DNA from: Nostoc sp. NMS7
Lineage (GTDB): Bacteria; Cyanobacteriota; Cyanobacteriia; Cyanobacteriales; Nostocaceae
Direction: 5' to 3'
DNA length: 64,000 bases
NCBI RefSeq assembly: GCF_017115085.1
Contig: NZ_JABXKJ010000148.1
Location: forward strand, 1-64,000
This document shows, piece by piece, positions 19,378 through 28,070 of the stretch (position 1 is its first letter; each line of letters opens with the position of its first letter). The notes beneath the pieces were generated by a model, which did not search any database, was not told the origin of the DNA, and worked only from the letters and a program-made list of their open reading frames with translations. Made by a program: the position numbers and the translations under genes.

Positions 19378-20997
19378 TTACTCCCATTCAATAGTTCCAG
19401 GCGGCTTAGAGGTGATGTCATAAACCACCCGATTCACCCCTTTCACCTCATTCACAATCCGAGTAGAAATTACTTCCAGGACATCGTAAGGCACTCTCGC
19501 CCAATCAGCAGTCATCCCATCTTCACTAGTCACAATCCGCAAAACAATCGGGTAAGCGTAAGTACGTTGATCCCCCATAACGCCAACACTACGAATTGGC
19601 AGCAATACAGCAAATGCTTGCCAGAAATCATGATACATCCCGCGTTGATTAATTTCTTGCCGCACAATTAAATCGGCATCGCGCAAAATGTTTAACCGCT
19701 CAGATGTGACTTCCCCTAGAATGCGAATTGCCAAACCAGGCCCAGGAAAAGGTTGGCGTTGGACAATCTCTTCTGGTAAACCAATGGAACGCCCAACTTT
19801 GCGGACTTCATCTTTAAATAGTTTCCGCAGTGGTTCCACCAATTTAAATCTTAGGTCTTTGGGCAAACCGCCAACATTGTGATGACTCTTAATTTTCACC
19901 GCTACCCGCTCACCAGTTTGGGGTTCAACGTTGGTGTCAGCAGATTCGATCACATCTGGATAAAGAGTCCCTTGAGCCAGATAGTCAAACTGACCGAGGC
20001 GCTTGGATGTTTCCTCAAATACGCTGATAAATTCGTGTCCGATGCGGCGGCGTTTTTCTTCAGGATCTGTAATCTGTGCGATCGCAGCTAAAAAGCGATC
20101 GCGAGCATTAACATACTCTACAGGAATGTGAAACTGCTCTTGAAACAGCTTTACCAATCGCTCTGGCTCATACTTTCGCATAAAGCCTTGATCGATAAAC
20201 ACGCAAGTCAGTTGGTCGCCAATCGCTTTATACAGCAAGAAGGCCAACGTAGAAGAATCCACTCCCCCAGACAGCGCCAACAGCACCCGCTTCTGTCCAA
20301 CTCTGGCGCGAATTTCTCGAATTGCGTCTTCGACAAAAGCCGATGTTGTCCAACTAGGTTCGCAATCGCAGATATGATAGACAAAATTACGGATTAATGC
20401 TATACCGCCAATAGAATGCACCACCTCTGGATGGAACTGAACGCCGTAAAGTTTCCGTTCATGGTTAGCAACCGCAGCACAGGGAGTATTTTCAGTATGT
20501 GCGAGCAATTCAAACCCTGATGGCATTTGGGTAACTGAGTCTCCATGACTCATCCACATGGTAGTGCCATCTTCAACGTTAGTCAGCAAATCTGTGGGAT
20601 CATCAATATATAATGATGCTTTGCCGTATTCACCTCGGTCAGCCTTTGCCACTTCTCCACCGAGTTGGTTTACCATCAGCTGCATCCCATAGCAAACACC
20701 TAAAATGGGTATTCCCAAATTCCAGATTTCAGGGTCACAATGGGGAGCGTGATCACCATAAACCGAACTCGGTCCACCAGAGAGGATGATTCCCTTCGGA
20801 TTGAGTTGGCGCAAATGTGCAGAAGTAGTGCGATAGGACAAAACTTCAGAGTATACTTGAGTCTCGCGGATGCGACGGGCAATCAGCTCAGAATATTGGG
20901 AGCCAAAGTCCAGAATTACAATCAATTGACGATCAAGCCGCCCAAAATTTTCTAATGTTTGAGGCGCTTGTTGTGTTGGTATCACCGCTGTATTCAT
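19378..20997 (-). CDS. guaA: GMP synthase (glutamine-hydrolysing)
   Basis: A 539-residue enzyme that converts XMP to GMP using ATP and glutamine. The N-terminal class I amidotransferase domain has the nucleophile in [10 protein letters not shown] and the His/Glu pair in GVQFHPEV. The ATP-pyrophosphatase domain has [13 protein letters not shown] near residue 245. The dimerisation domain ends with the family signature KPPGTIEWE. All catalytic elements are present. ATG 20997 adds a short leader before the amidotransferase domain. It is next to cbiD on the same strand, separated by 224 bp. Confidence 0.97.
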   Translation of the reverse strand: MNTAVIPTQQAPQTLENFGRLDRQLIVILDFGSQYSELIARRIRETQVYSEVLSYRTTSAHLRQLNPKGIILSGGPSSVYGDHAPHCDPEIWNLGIPILGVCYGMQLMVNQLGGEVAKADRGEYGKASLYIDDPTDLLTNVEDGTTMWMSHGDSVTQMPSGFELLAHTENTPCAAVANHERKLYGVQFHPEVVHSIGGIALIRNFVYHICDCEPSWTTSAFVEDAIREIRARVGQKRVLLALSGGVDSSTLAFLLYKAIGDQLTCVFIDQGFMRKYEPERLVKLFQEQFHIPVEYVNARDRFLAAIAQITDPEEKRRRIGHEFISVFEETSKRLGQFDYLAQGTLYPDVIESADTNVEPQTGERVAVKIKSHHNVGGLPKDLRFKLVEPLRKLFKDEVRKVGRSIGLPEEIVQRQPFPGPGLAIRILGEVTSERLNILRDADLIVRQEINQRGMYHDFWQAFAVLLPIRSVGVMGDQRTYAYPIVLRIVTSEDGMTADWARVPYDVLEVISTRIVNEVKGVNRVVYDITSKPPGTIEWE

Positions 20998-21221
20998 GAC
21001 GGGAGAGTTATATCTGTTAAGGGTAGATGCTTTGTGGTCTATGGTGATGCTATTATTCAGCCTGGGCAGGCTGATAATGGTATAGAGAGCCTTTACAAAC
21101 GCGAGTTTATGTGCGTTTGTCTAGTCCCTGAGTCGGAAATGGTATGAAAACGATAAACTTATCCGAAAGTGGTTACTTAAAAGACTATTTATTTGGATTG
21201 TTTACGATTAGTTATAATAAA

Positions 21222-22337
21222 TTAACATAATTTTCCTATCAACAGACCAGCAGTTTTACTCTTCACGATAATTTTGCGATCGCGGTCAAAAAGAATCGAG
21301 CCACAGATTGTTACTCCTGTGCCCCTTTCGCTATGGCTTTGAATGTATTCTTGAGAACGAACATCGATAGTTTCGGCGATCGCAGTGTAAACTTGATTTA
21401 CCCAATCACTACCAGTTTCAGCATCTAGCGATCGTAAATATGTTAGTGCTGCTTCGGCGGTCGCACTATTAAACACAACTTGGATATCTGGTGATTTTAA
21501 ACCAGCGATCGCACAGTGCGCGGCTAAAATTTCCCGGCGTCCATCAGCCAAGTAGTGATGGGTGTGAAAAATTCCCCCAGCCAATTTCATCAGCTTACCG
21601 TGATAACCAAATAATAAGATTTCTTTCACAGCCAGCACATCAGCTTCTACTAACATTGGACCGAGCCAGTTAGCAGTTTTGACCAATTGCTCAGGATTAA
21701 TTCCTAGTTTACGCGCCAAATCTAGGCCATTTTCCCCGATACAGAATACTAAACTCTCAAACCGACTAGCTTTATTTTGTAATTCGCTACGAAAAACTGC
21801 AAGTTGATCTGGTGTACTTAAGGGTTGAGAAATGCCAGTTGTGCCTAAAAGGGAAAGTCCTTCAACCACACCAAAGGCAGAATTTGAAGTTCTAACAGCA
21901 AGCGATCGCCCTTGGGGTAGAATAATCGTCACCGTGATTTTTTCCCCCGGTGCTAGCATTCGTTGCAAATTCTCTTGCAACAGCCTTTGAGCATAAGCAT
22001 AAATAGCCGCCTTGTCATCAGCATTTAATTGCCTGCCAATTCCTTCGCCTCCTTTAATAATTACAGCATCATCACCCTGTTGTCGCCATTCCACCAATGC
22101 CCAAATCGGTGTATCTTTAGTGAGGTCAAGATTATCACCGGGATCGCTGCGGGTGATTGCTAAAGCCATACTTTCAGATAGTCCTGCTACCTGTTCAATT
22201 GGGATTTCTGCAATTTGAGCGGGTTCAATCAAATCTACAGACGCGAATTTTAGGGGTTGGCGATCGCGTAACCAGTGTAAAGCTGCAAGAGCAGCAGCGA
22301 TTGCAAATACCGGGAGTGTGTATCCAGAACGGGACAT
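21222..22337 (-). CDS. cbiD: cobalt-precorrin-5B (C1)-methyltransferase
   Basis: A 371-residue enzyme of the anaerobic cobalamin pathway that methylates C1 of cobalt-precorrin-5B with S-adenosylmethionine. Signature segments are SRSGYTLPVFA at the N-terminus, VIIKGGEGIGR near residue 92, TSNSAFGVVEGLSLLGTTGI near residue 152 and LLFGYHGKLMKLAGGIFHTH near residue 243. Length and motif order are normal. No cobalamin riboswitch is evident upstream, where the hicA gene lies. Confidence 0.93.
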   Translation of the reverse strand: MSRSGYTLPVFAIAAALAALHWLRDRQPLKFASVDLIEPAQIAEIPIEQVAGLSESMALAITRSDPGDNLDLTKDTPIWALVEWRQQGDDAVIIKGGEGIGRQLNADDKAAIYAYAQRLLQENLQRMLAPGEKITVTIILPQGRSLAVRTSNSAFGVVEGLSLLGTTGISQPLSTPDQLAVFRSELQNKASRFESLVFCIGENGLDLARKLGINPEQLVKTANWLGPMLVEADVLAVKEILLFGYHGKLMKLAGGIFHTHHYLADGRREILAAHCAIAGLKSPDIQVVFNSATAEAALTYLRSLDAETGSDWVNQVYTAIAETIDVRSQEYIQSHSERGTGVTICGSILFDRDRKIIVKSKTAGLLIGKLC

Positions 22338-22507
22338 TTTGTAAATTTAAAAGTCAAAATAATTCTTCAAAAATAAAAACAGTTTCAAATGGTAATTTAG
22401 ACCTCAACTATAGCTTGCTTCCTTCAGGGTAACGGTAAAGTTGAGCCGATGCAGATACCCTCATATTCTCACCAAATAACCTCTCAGCGTTCGGTTCCAA
22501 CGCCGTG

Positions 22508-22690
22508 TTAGCCATCCTTACCAAGCATTTTGATGATGTGTTTGGCAAGCAGTTCTTTAATTTCTTGATGCCTTGGAACAGGTTGAGATACTTTCGTTCT
22601 TGGGTTCTGATACCAGTCATGTTTACCACCATGACAAATAAATACACAACCCATTTCTTCCAGGGGTTTAATCAAGTCCCGTCGTTTCAC
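22508..22690 (-). CDS. hicA: HicA mRNA interferase toxin
   Basis: A 60-residue dsRBD-like toxin. It has MKRRDLIKPLEEMGC at the start, catalytic His in GGKHDWYQNP and the closing PRHQEIKELLAKHIIKMLG. HicA cleaves mRNA when not bound by HicB. Its start overlaps the hicB stop by 4 nt (ATGA at 22687-22690), with the antitoxin first in transcription order. Confidence 0.9.
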   Translation of the reverse strand: MKRRDLIKPLEEMGCVFICHGGKHDWYQNPRTKVSQPVPRHQEIKELLAKHIIKMLGKDG

Positions 22691-22878
22691 GATCCCTCAA
22701 GTTGAGCCACTCTTCGGACATTGGGGATTGTGCCATTCGTTAATTCTTTGTAAATATCAGTTAAGTTCTCCTTCAATTCGTTTTCGGTTTCTGCCTGAGT
22801 CCAGTAGTCTGGATACTCCTGGAGATAGCCAAGCCACATCTCCTCATCTTGCCAGTAAACATATTTCTTGGTTGTCAT
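22687..22878 (-). CDS. hicB: HicB-type antitoxin
   Basis: A 63-residue partially RNase-H-like protein with the HicB pattern: Y/W-rich strand, then WLGYLQEYPDYWTQAET and ELKENLTDIYKEL. It would bind and block HicA. It is short and has no C-terminal DNA-binding domain, as in the smaller HicB forms. Its ATG overlaps a possible upstream small ORF. Confidence 0.85.
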   Translation of the reverse strand: MTTKKYVYWQDEEMWLGYLQEYPDYWTQAETENELKENLTDIYKELTNGTIPNVRRVAQLEGS

Positions 22879-23003
22879 CGGGTGAATGACTTATGAACTT
22901 CTCCAACTATGTCAACCATCTTATCAAACAGGGCGATCGCACTATCATAGTCGTCCAGAGTCCTACTCACTGAGCAAACTGTCAGCCTGCAATGGATACA
23001 CAT
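22875..23003 (-). CDS. possible 42-residue ORF coupled to hicB
   Basis: A frame starting at ATG 23003, or at GTG inside it, ends with TGA overlapping the hicB ATG. The C-terminal half (LDDYDSAIALFDKMVDIVGE) looks like a plausible amphipathic helix. I do not recognise it. It could be a third gene of the operon, a remnant of a longer gene, or chance. Confidence 0.3.
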   Translation of the reverse strand: MCIHCRLTVCSVSRTLDDYDSAIALFDKMVDIVGEVHKSFTR

Positions 23004-23050
23004 GGCGTACAGCTAATAGATATACCAACGCTATGCTTAAAGGCTTGCGG

Positions 23051-23293
23051 TTAGGGTGTGTCGCCCTCTGTGACTTGTGGCATTGACTCAATTAGTGCCC
23101 TTAGCACCTTATTGACTGATTCTGGTGTTGTAAAAACTTGAGCTACATCTTCATCTAGAACCACAACTTTTAGCAATTGCTTTCTACTTTGAGCAGCAAA
23201 GCGGTTAGGCTTCGCCTTTTTATAATCAAAGTGGTACTCAGCTAGAAGCTCGTCGTCTGAATTGTATGACTCCTCAAAAGGCGTTTTGCTCAT
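23051..23293 (-). CDS. BrnA-like antitoxin
   Basis: An 80-residue protein of the type that follows BrnT toxins in cyanobacteria: MSKTPFEESYNSDDELL, DYKKAKPNRFA and LKVVVLDEDVAQVFTTPESV. It would neutralise the toxin and may repress the operon. ATG 23293 lies inside the end of the brnT relic, the usual overlap for this pair; a start at 23302 is less consistent with the family. Its cognate toxin is disabled, so it is an orphan antitoxin. Confidence 0.75.
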   Translation of the reverse strand: MSKTPFEESYNSDDELLAEYHFDYKKAKPNRFAAQSRKQLLKVVVLDEDVAQVFTTPESVNKVLRALIESMPQVTEGDTP

Positions 23294-23408
23294 AATCTTC
23301 ACGCTTCCTTCGAGTGGCTAAACGGGCACTGATAATGCGAATGATAAACGAAACATCATGCTTCTCAAGGTTTAACGCTGCCTTCTTTGGGTTCCACTCA
23401 AATTCCAT
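23274..23408 (-). pseudogene. brnT: BrnT toxin with a large internal deletion
   Basis: A 44-codon frame begins MEFEWNPKKAALNLEKHDVS, the N-terminus of DUF497/BrnT, and jumps directly to RIISARLATRRKREDYE, its C-terminal helix. About 45-50 central residues, including much of the RNase-like sheet, are absent, but the frame is kept and still overlaps brnA. The product cannot be a working toxin. Confidence 0.8.
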
Positions 23409-23495
23409 GCAAAATTTTTTCTGCCACCTTGTCCTGGAGTTTAGCAAGGCTGTGACGATGCTCCATCAACAATCACAAAGTCACCCTTGCCACAA

Positions 23496-23515
23496 AATTA
23501 CGAATTACGAATTAG
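23496..23515. repeat. heptameric repeat (ACGAATT)
   Basis: Just under three copies of the 7-mer ACGAATT at the 3' edge of the next minus-strand gene. The same word recurs at 57728-57747. Confidence 0.6.
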
Positions 23516-23812
23516 TTAGACTCCCGCTCCTGATAATAGAGCTTCCATAGCTGACCAAGAAATTCCTTGTTGAATATAACGCGGGGCTTCAGGATTGTAA
23601 GGACTGGTTACTCGGTCAATGTTGAGGATGTTTGCCCCATCTGGCATAACTGGTACATCTGCATCAAATGCCGTTGGACGCATCAAAGAACTGGAAAAGC
23701 CTTTGAAAATAGCAATTGTATCTTGCTCATCGGCAATTTCCACCGTTACAAGTAGGACTTCTTGGCGGCGTTTAGCGGTGTATTCTTCCAGTCGCTTGCC
23801 AATGGAACTCAT
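23516..23812 (-). CDS. conserved cyanobacterial hypothetical protein
   Basis: A 98-residue soluble protein: MSSIGKRLEEYTAKRRQEV, LVTVEIADEQDTIAIFKGF, then FDADVPVMPDGANI. It reads like a well-kept protein widespread in cyanobacteria, but I cannot assign a function. It lies 37 bp downstream of the DUF3177-like membrane gene on the same strand and may share its transcript. Confidence 0.7.
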   Translation of the reverse strand: MSSIGKRLEEYTAKRRQEVLLVTVEIADEQDTIAIFKGFSSSLMRPTAFDADVPVMPDGANILNIDRVTSPYNPEAPRYIQQGISWSAMEALLSGAGV

Positions 23813-23848
23813 TTTTTTAAGAGTAGGGGTGTAGTGACGCAGCGACGG

Positions 23849-24445
23849 TTACTGTGGTGTGGCCGAGCGTCCCTGCTTGCCCAGCTTAATCAGAACAAAA
23901 TAGCTTAAGTAAAGCACATAAATTACTAAACTAGTTATGCCAAGAAAACCTAAGAACTCAGCCTTGCTATTAGCATGGAAATATTCTTTGAATAGCAATG
24001 GAGCCTCAAACCAGACGCTACAATAGGGAGTCTTTAGCGCATTGCTAGAAAAAGCACAAACCAAAAAAGGGATAAAAGCTAGTGTACCCAAAATACAATA
24101 AACAGTTGTAGCCCAGCGCCAAGAGGTAAAAAGAAATTTCAAAGAGCCACTGGTTTGATACTCAATTTCATCGTTGAGATCCACCCAGAACCATAGCGAA
24201 ATCGGGATCAAAATCCGAGCCATCAACCCAGAGATAAAGCTAACTGGATATTGGGCAATCATTAAGTAAATCGTGATTGCCACCAAGCTTGATATTCGCC
24301 AGTATATAGTCAATAAGCGTTGTATGCTTTCTGCTTTTTGTACAAATGCCCAAATCAGAAGAATTAGCGGAATAATTACCAGGAATAATACCGCCAGTCG
24401 GTAATCAATCCAGACAAAAGGGCGAAACCAAATATTATAGTCCAT
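23849..24445 (-). CDS. DUF3177-like membrane protein
   Basis: A 198-residue integral membrane protein with about five hydrophobic segments, starting MDYNIWFRPFVWIDYRLAV. The N-terminal segment and spacing resemble the cyanobacterial DUF3177 family. No catalytic motif is visible. ATG 24445 is preferred over 24457 by family resemblance. Function unknown. Confidence 0.65.
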   Translation of the reverse strand: MDYNIWFRPFVWIDYRLAVLFLVIIPLILLIWAFVQKAESIQRLLTIYWRISSLVAITIYLMIAQYPVSFISGLMARILIPISLWFWVDLNDEIEYQTSGSLKFLFTSWRWATTVYCILGTLAFIPFLVCAFSSNALKTPYCSVWFEAPLLFKEYFHANSKAEFLGFLGITSLVIYVLYLSYFVLIKLGKQGRSATPQ

Positions 24446-24576
24446 AGTTGTTCTCAAACAATAAATAAAAAAGAATTTAGAAGTCAGGAGTCAGAATAAA
24501 TCAACTAGGGTTTTATCCACTACCTGATTGTAGACCGCTTAATAAGGCAGGGATCTTAAACTCTTTCAGTATTTAG

Positions 24577-24682
24577 GCAAACAATAGCCGAAATCCTAAT
24601 TTTCAGATAGGGGCAATAGCCTGCGGTCAGCCTTCGTCTACATGAATTCCCCCTACTAGCGTGTAGTTTTGCGTAAGTCCTA
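24577..24682. repeat. degenerate AGGACTTACGCA element
   Basis: The right end TTTTGCGTAAGTCCT at 24667-24681 is clear; the left end is diverged. The core AATCCTAATTTTCAGATAGGGGCAAT matches the 56660 copy (16 of its bases contiguous or nearly so). It lies in the 24446-25077 spacer, which also holds a palindrome of GGGGCGTACA/TGTACGCCCC at about 24859-24884 and no gene. Confidence 0.5.
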
Positions 24683-25077
24683 CCTTTTATTTAGGAGTCA
24701 GTCGGACTCCAATTCATCCTGAATTCTTTTTGATAATAGTTTAATCAAAGCATAAAGCTCAGTGGTTAGCCTCAAGACTGCGCTCTAACTTCTTTCTCTA
24801 AGCAAGTGGCTCTCCAACTCATCCGATTTCACGAAATTTATACTACAAACAAGTTTATAGGGGCGTACAGATGTACGCCCCTATAGCTAATTGATTAAAT
24901 TTTAACCCTTAGACATTCCTAACTCCAGATATCTCACCAATTTTCCACCCGTTGGAGAAAATGATCAAATAGGAGAGTACTATTTTTGCCGGGAGTAGCG
25001 TAAAAGTGCGAAATCTCAGTAAGTAAATCCTGGTTGCTTGCTGACCAAAGGAACAGAAAATTTACTTGCCTCAATTT

Positions 25078-25323
25078 CTAGTCGTCATAAACCCGGCATT
25101 CAATTGCGTCTGGGTTATCATCACAATACTGTTCTAGAGAGTTTTTTGGCTTGCTTTGGCGTTTGTGGGAAGCTTCAGCTTGCAATTCCTCTACTGCATC
25201 CCAAGCAGCAGCACACTCTGGTGAGTTGCTACCGTTAATATCACAGACAGTACGCGCTTGTTCCACTTCTTCGTGGATTTTTTCTTGAATGTCGCTCTTT
25301 GCTGTTTCTTGGATGTTGGTCAT
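25078..25323 (-). CDS. cp12: CP12 Calvin-cycle regulatory protein
   Basis: An 81-residue intrinsically flexible protein with the CP12 pattern. ARTVCDINGSNSPECAAAWDAVEELQ gives the N-terminal Cys pair and the AWDxVEEL core, and LEQYCDDNPDAIECRVYDD gives the C-terminal Cys pair. In the dark CP12 links GAPDH and phosphoribulokinase into an inactive complex through disulfides. Both Cys pairs are present. ATG 25323 is the family start; the frame extends 14 codons further upstream without homology. Confidence 0.93.
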   Translation of the reverse strand: MTNIQETAKSDIQEKIHEEVEQARTVCDINGSNSPECAAAWDAVEELQAEASHKRQSKPKNSLEQYCDDNPDAIECRVYDD

Positions 25324-25339
25324 TGCTTTAGTCTCGTTG

Positions 25340-25480
25340 TGTGTTGGTGAACTACCACACACCAACCGCTAGGCGGTATAGTGTGGGCTTCCCAGTTCAT
25401 CGGGAATAGCCAAGAGAACTGTGTAATCCTGTTGGTCTTACATTCCCTCCAAGGGCAGAAGTCCTGGTTCCCAAGACCGA
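25340..25480. ncRNA. highly structured RNA-like relic, possibly an orphan TnpB/IscB-type guide RNA scaffold
   Basis: Nested pairings are visible: CCACAC/GTGTGG enclosing ACCGC-TAG-GCGGT (25355-25386); GGCTTCCC/GGGAATAGCC (25387-25412) whose loop CAGTTC can pair with downstream GAACTG (a pseudoknot); and GGTCTT/AAGACC (25434-25478) enclosing CCCT/AGGG. On the minus strand a frame reads RTSALGGNVRPTGLHSSLG and stops, resembling the tail of an IS605-type TnpB protein. A transposon-derived guide RNA is my best guess. Strand and family are uncertain; no protein gene of such an element is nearby. Confidence 0.4.
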
Positions 25481-26005
25481 AATTTTTGATCTTGCAATAT
25501 ATACCTATTAGCTTGGTTTTCGCTTACGGCATTGATGGTCAAGATGTTTGATCATACCAAAATAAAGTTCGTTTTTCCATGTTTTTCCCACCCGCTTTAT
25601 ATCTCGCCACTGATTCTGAGTACATAATTCAGTGGGGAACTTCCGGTGTAAAATTTAATACTAGTATAGAAGAACTTCACAAATGGCAGTTTTTGGCTTT
25701 ATTACTAACCATTCTAACCATTTAGCTGATCATAAGTTAGTGTTTTAGCCGATTGATTTCTAACCAACACAACAAAATGCTGCATCTATGATGCATTTAG
25801 CTTTATTTTTTAAGATTTTGTGGAATCAGTAGTAGAGATAAATAATCATACAATATATTGAGATGCATATATTTAAGGAATGACGACCCCAGTTTTTTGG
25901 GATGCAGGAAACAAAGGGCTGGCGTCAATTCTTGTAAAATGTAATTCTTCCCAAAATAAAAAATCAAAACCTACTAGCCTAAAAAGAGAAAGAAGCTCAA
26001 AACTC
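25481..26005. other. A/T-rich spacer before the FIST gene
   Basis: No convincing gene. The last 126 bp (25880-26005) are an in-frame N-terminal extension of the FIST gene that I consider untranslated. Confidence 0.4.
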
Positions 26006-27241
26006 ATGGCAGACCAAATGCAGTGGGCAAACGCCCTATCAACCCGTCATTCTTTGGAAGCCGCCGTTACAGATGTGGTGGAACGAGCTGTCTCATCGTT
26101 AACAGCACCTGCGGATCTAGGACTGGTATTCATTTCGTCTGCTTTTACGAGTGAGTATTCCCGACTGTTACCTTTGTTAGCTGAGAAACTTTCTGTGCCA
26201 GTGCTAATTGGCTGTAGTGGTGGAGGTGTGATTGGGACAACAGTTAGCGGAGAAACCCAAGAACTAGAAGCTGAACCAGCTATCAGCTTGACTTTAGCAC
26301 ACCTTCCAGGGGTGAAGATTCAAGTCTTTCATGTTGTTGCTGAAGAATTACCTGATTTAGACAGTTCACCAGATACTTGGCTTGATATGATCGGTGTGCC
26401 AGCATCACCGACACCCCAGTTTATCTTACTGTCTAGTTCCTTCGCTTCTGGAATCAACGATTTGTTGCAGGGGCTGGATTTTGCTTATCCAGGATCAGTG
26501 ATCGTAGGGGGACAAGCTAGTGGTGGGGGAATGGGTGGTCGTATTGCCCTATTTTGTAACGATGCCGGCGGTGAGGAAGACCAAAGCCTGTATCGTGAGG
26601 GCACTGTTGGTATAGCTTTGACTGGCAATATTGTTTTGGAAACGATTGTCGCCCAAGGATGCCGACCGATTGGCAAACCATTGCAAGTCACAAAAGCCGA
26701 TCGCAATATTATTCTGGAGTTAGATGAGAAAGTACCTCTGATGGTGTTGCGAGATTTGATTGCCAGTCTCACCGAACAAGAACGTATTTTAGCACAGCAT
26801 TCTCTGTTTGTTGGTGTGGCAATGGATGAATTTAAGCTGGCTTTGCAGCAAGGAGACTTTTTAATTCGGGGTATTCTTGGGGTCGATCCAACAGCTGGGG
26901 CGATCGCAATTGGCGATCGCGTCCGTCCTGGTCAAAGGCTGCAATTCCACATCCGCGATGCCCAAGCTTCTGCTGAAGACCTAGAATTACTCCTCCAAAG
27001 TTATCAACACAAACGAGAATCTGAACCCTCTGCCGTAGCTGCCTTGATGTTTTCCTGTCTGGGGCGAGGTGAAGGACTATATGGTAAACCCAATTTCGAT
27101 TCGGAACTATTTCGGCGCTACCTTAACGATATTCCTGTAGGCGGCTTTTTCTGTGGCGGTGAAATCGGCCCTGTTGGTGGCAGAACGTTCTTACACGCCT
27201 ACACTTCAGCATTTGGAATTTGTCGCCAAAATCAGTTATAA
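26006..27241 (+). CDS. FIST-domain sensory protein
   Basis: A 411-residue protein covering the FIST_N and FIST_C domains, thought to bind small ligands such as amino acids and pass signals. Visible are DLGLVFISSAF near residue 34, VPVLIGCSGGGVIG near residue 64, GSVIVGGQASGGGMGG near residue 165, a long middle part and GGFFCGGEIGPVGGRTFLHAYTSAFG at the C-terminus. No kinase or cyclase output domain is fused. ATG 26006 (MADQMQWANAL) is chosen because the 42 residues from ATG 25880 look non-homologous and basic, but 25880 has an AAGGA just upstream, so the start is not settled. Confidence 0.82.
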   Translation: MADQMQWANALSTRHSLEAAVTDVVERAVSSLTAPADLGLVFISSAFTSEYSRLLPLLAEKLSVPVLIGCSGGGVIGTTVSGETQELEAEPAISLTLAHLPGVKIQVFHVVAEELPDLDSSPDTWLDMIGVPASPTPQFILLSSSFASGINDLLQGLDFAYPGSVIVGGQASGGGMGGRIALFCNDAGGEEDQSLYREGTVGIALTGNIVLETIVAQGCRPIGKPLQVTKADRNIILELDEKVPLMVLRDLIASLTEQERILAQHSLFVGVAMDEFKLALQQGDFLIRGILGVDPTAGAIAIGDRVRPGQRLQFHIRDAQASAEDLELLLQSYQHKRESEPSAVAALMFSCLGRGEGLYGKPNFDSELFRRYLNDIPVGGFFCGGEIGPVGGRTFLHAYTSAFGICRQNQL

Positions 27242-27272
27242 AAAACTCCACCCACAAGGGGATGGAGTTTTT
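27241..27272 (+). terminator. terminator hairpin after the FIST gene
   Basis: AAAAACTCCACCC pairs with GGGGATGGAGTTTTT around ACAAG, overlapping the TAA. A sister hairpin with the same words is at 48103-48135. Confidence 0.65.
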
Positions 27273-27358
27273 GGGCATGGGGAATGGGGCATAGGGCATG
27301 GGAAAGAAGTTACCTGTTTGGACTATGCCCTATGCCCCAAGGGTTGGGACGGCTATCC

Positions 27359-27489
27359 AGCCCTTTCAAGGTGGTGAAATTTGGAACGAAGATTGGTTAT
27401 TTCAACCTTCAAAAAACCCAAAATCTGAGCCGGGATTCAAGATGGCAGCACTAAAACAACGTATCTTCGTTTGTCACCTTGAAAGGGCT
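27359..27489. mobile_element. 131-bp MITE-like element with perfect 15-bp inverted termini
   Basis: AGCCCTTTCAAGGTG at 27359-27373 is the exact complement of CACCTTGAAAGGGCT at 27475-27489. The interior is non-coding. I see no clear target duplication. No other copy of the termini is in the window. Confidence 0.6.
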
Positions 27490-27556
27490 AGTATTCAGGA
27501 CTTACGCATTGACAATAAATACCAAATAGGTATCAGGTGAAAAACCACATCTTTCG

Positions 27557-27586
27557 TAGGGGTTTAGCATGCTAAACCCCTACAGC
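27557..27586. repeat. 28-bp perfect palindrome
   Basis: GTAGGGGTTTAGCA is followed by its exact complement TGCTAAACCCCTAC. It lies 50 bp after a half copy of the AGGACTTACGCA element (27497), so it is probably the interior of a diverged member. Confidence 0.55.
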
Positions 27587-27739
27587 ATTGTCTATTTACG
27601 ACCAAAAGATAATTAATAAAAGCCGGAAACAACCTATTTTGATTGAGGCATATCATGATGAATTTGTACAGTGGTTAAGTACTAGTATTTTTATTGGTTA
27701 GCGATCGCCTAAAATCTTCTCAATAAGTAGGCGATTGAG

Positions 27740-27838
27740 ATGGAAACATTATTCTTGACAAGATGTGTTTACCCTGCGGCTATAGCTGTTTGTTTAGCAT
27801 TTAGCTGTCCTTCTATATTTGCAGATATATCGAGATAA
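27740..27838 (+). CDS. possible 32-residue hydrophobic peptide
   Basis: ATG 27740 opens METLFLTRCVYPAAIAVC, then LAFSCPSIFADISR and TAA. It looks like a bare signal peptide or single membrane segment. No ribosome site is obvious. It lies 230 bp before kdpA. The remaining 27587-28070 spacer is A/T-rich and probably holds the kdp promoter; I could not pick boxes with confidence. Confidence 0.2.
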   Translation: METLFLTRCVYPAAIAVCLAFSCPSIFADISR

Positions 27839-28070
27839 ACACTCTAAATATTTGTATATATAGACAAATATATTCCTTGTATAGGGTAGTTTAAATATGA
27901 ATTTATACCTTGTGTTCTTGAGCAAAAAGCTCGATGATTAATTGAGAAAGCTCATAGCTATAGGTTAGTTAATCATAATGCTGCTATACTTCATTGTTTT
28001 TTCTGATTCATCGCCAGAAAATATCTGATATTCATCTGAAATTTATTCATGTCGGAGTTCGACTAATCCA

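Noticed and set aside
22408-22647. A 79-residue ORF overlapping hicA.
   Set aside because: It is hicA read in another frame; hicA has the conserved motifs.
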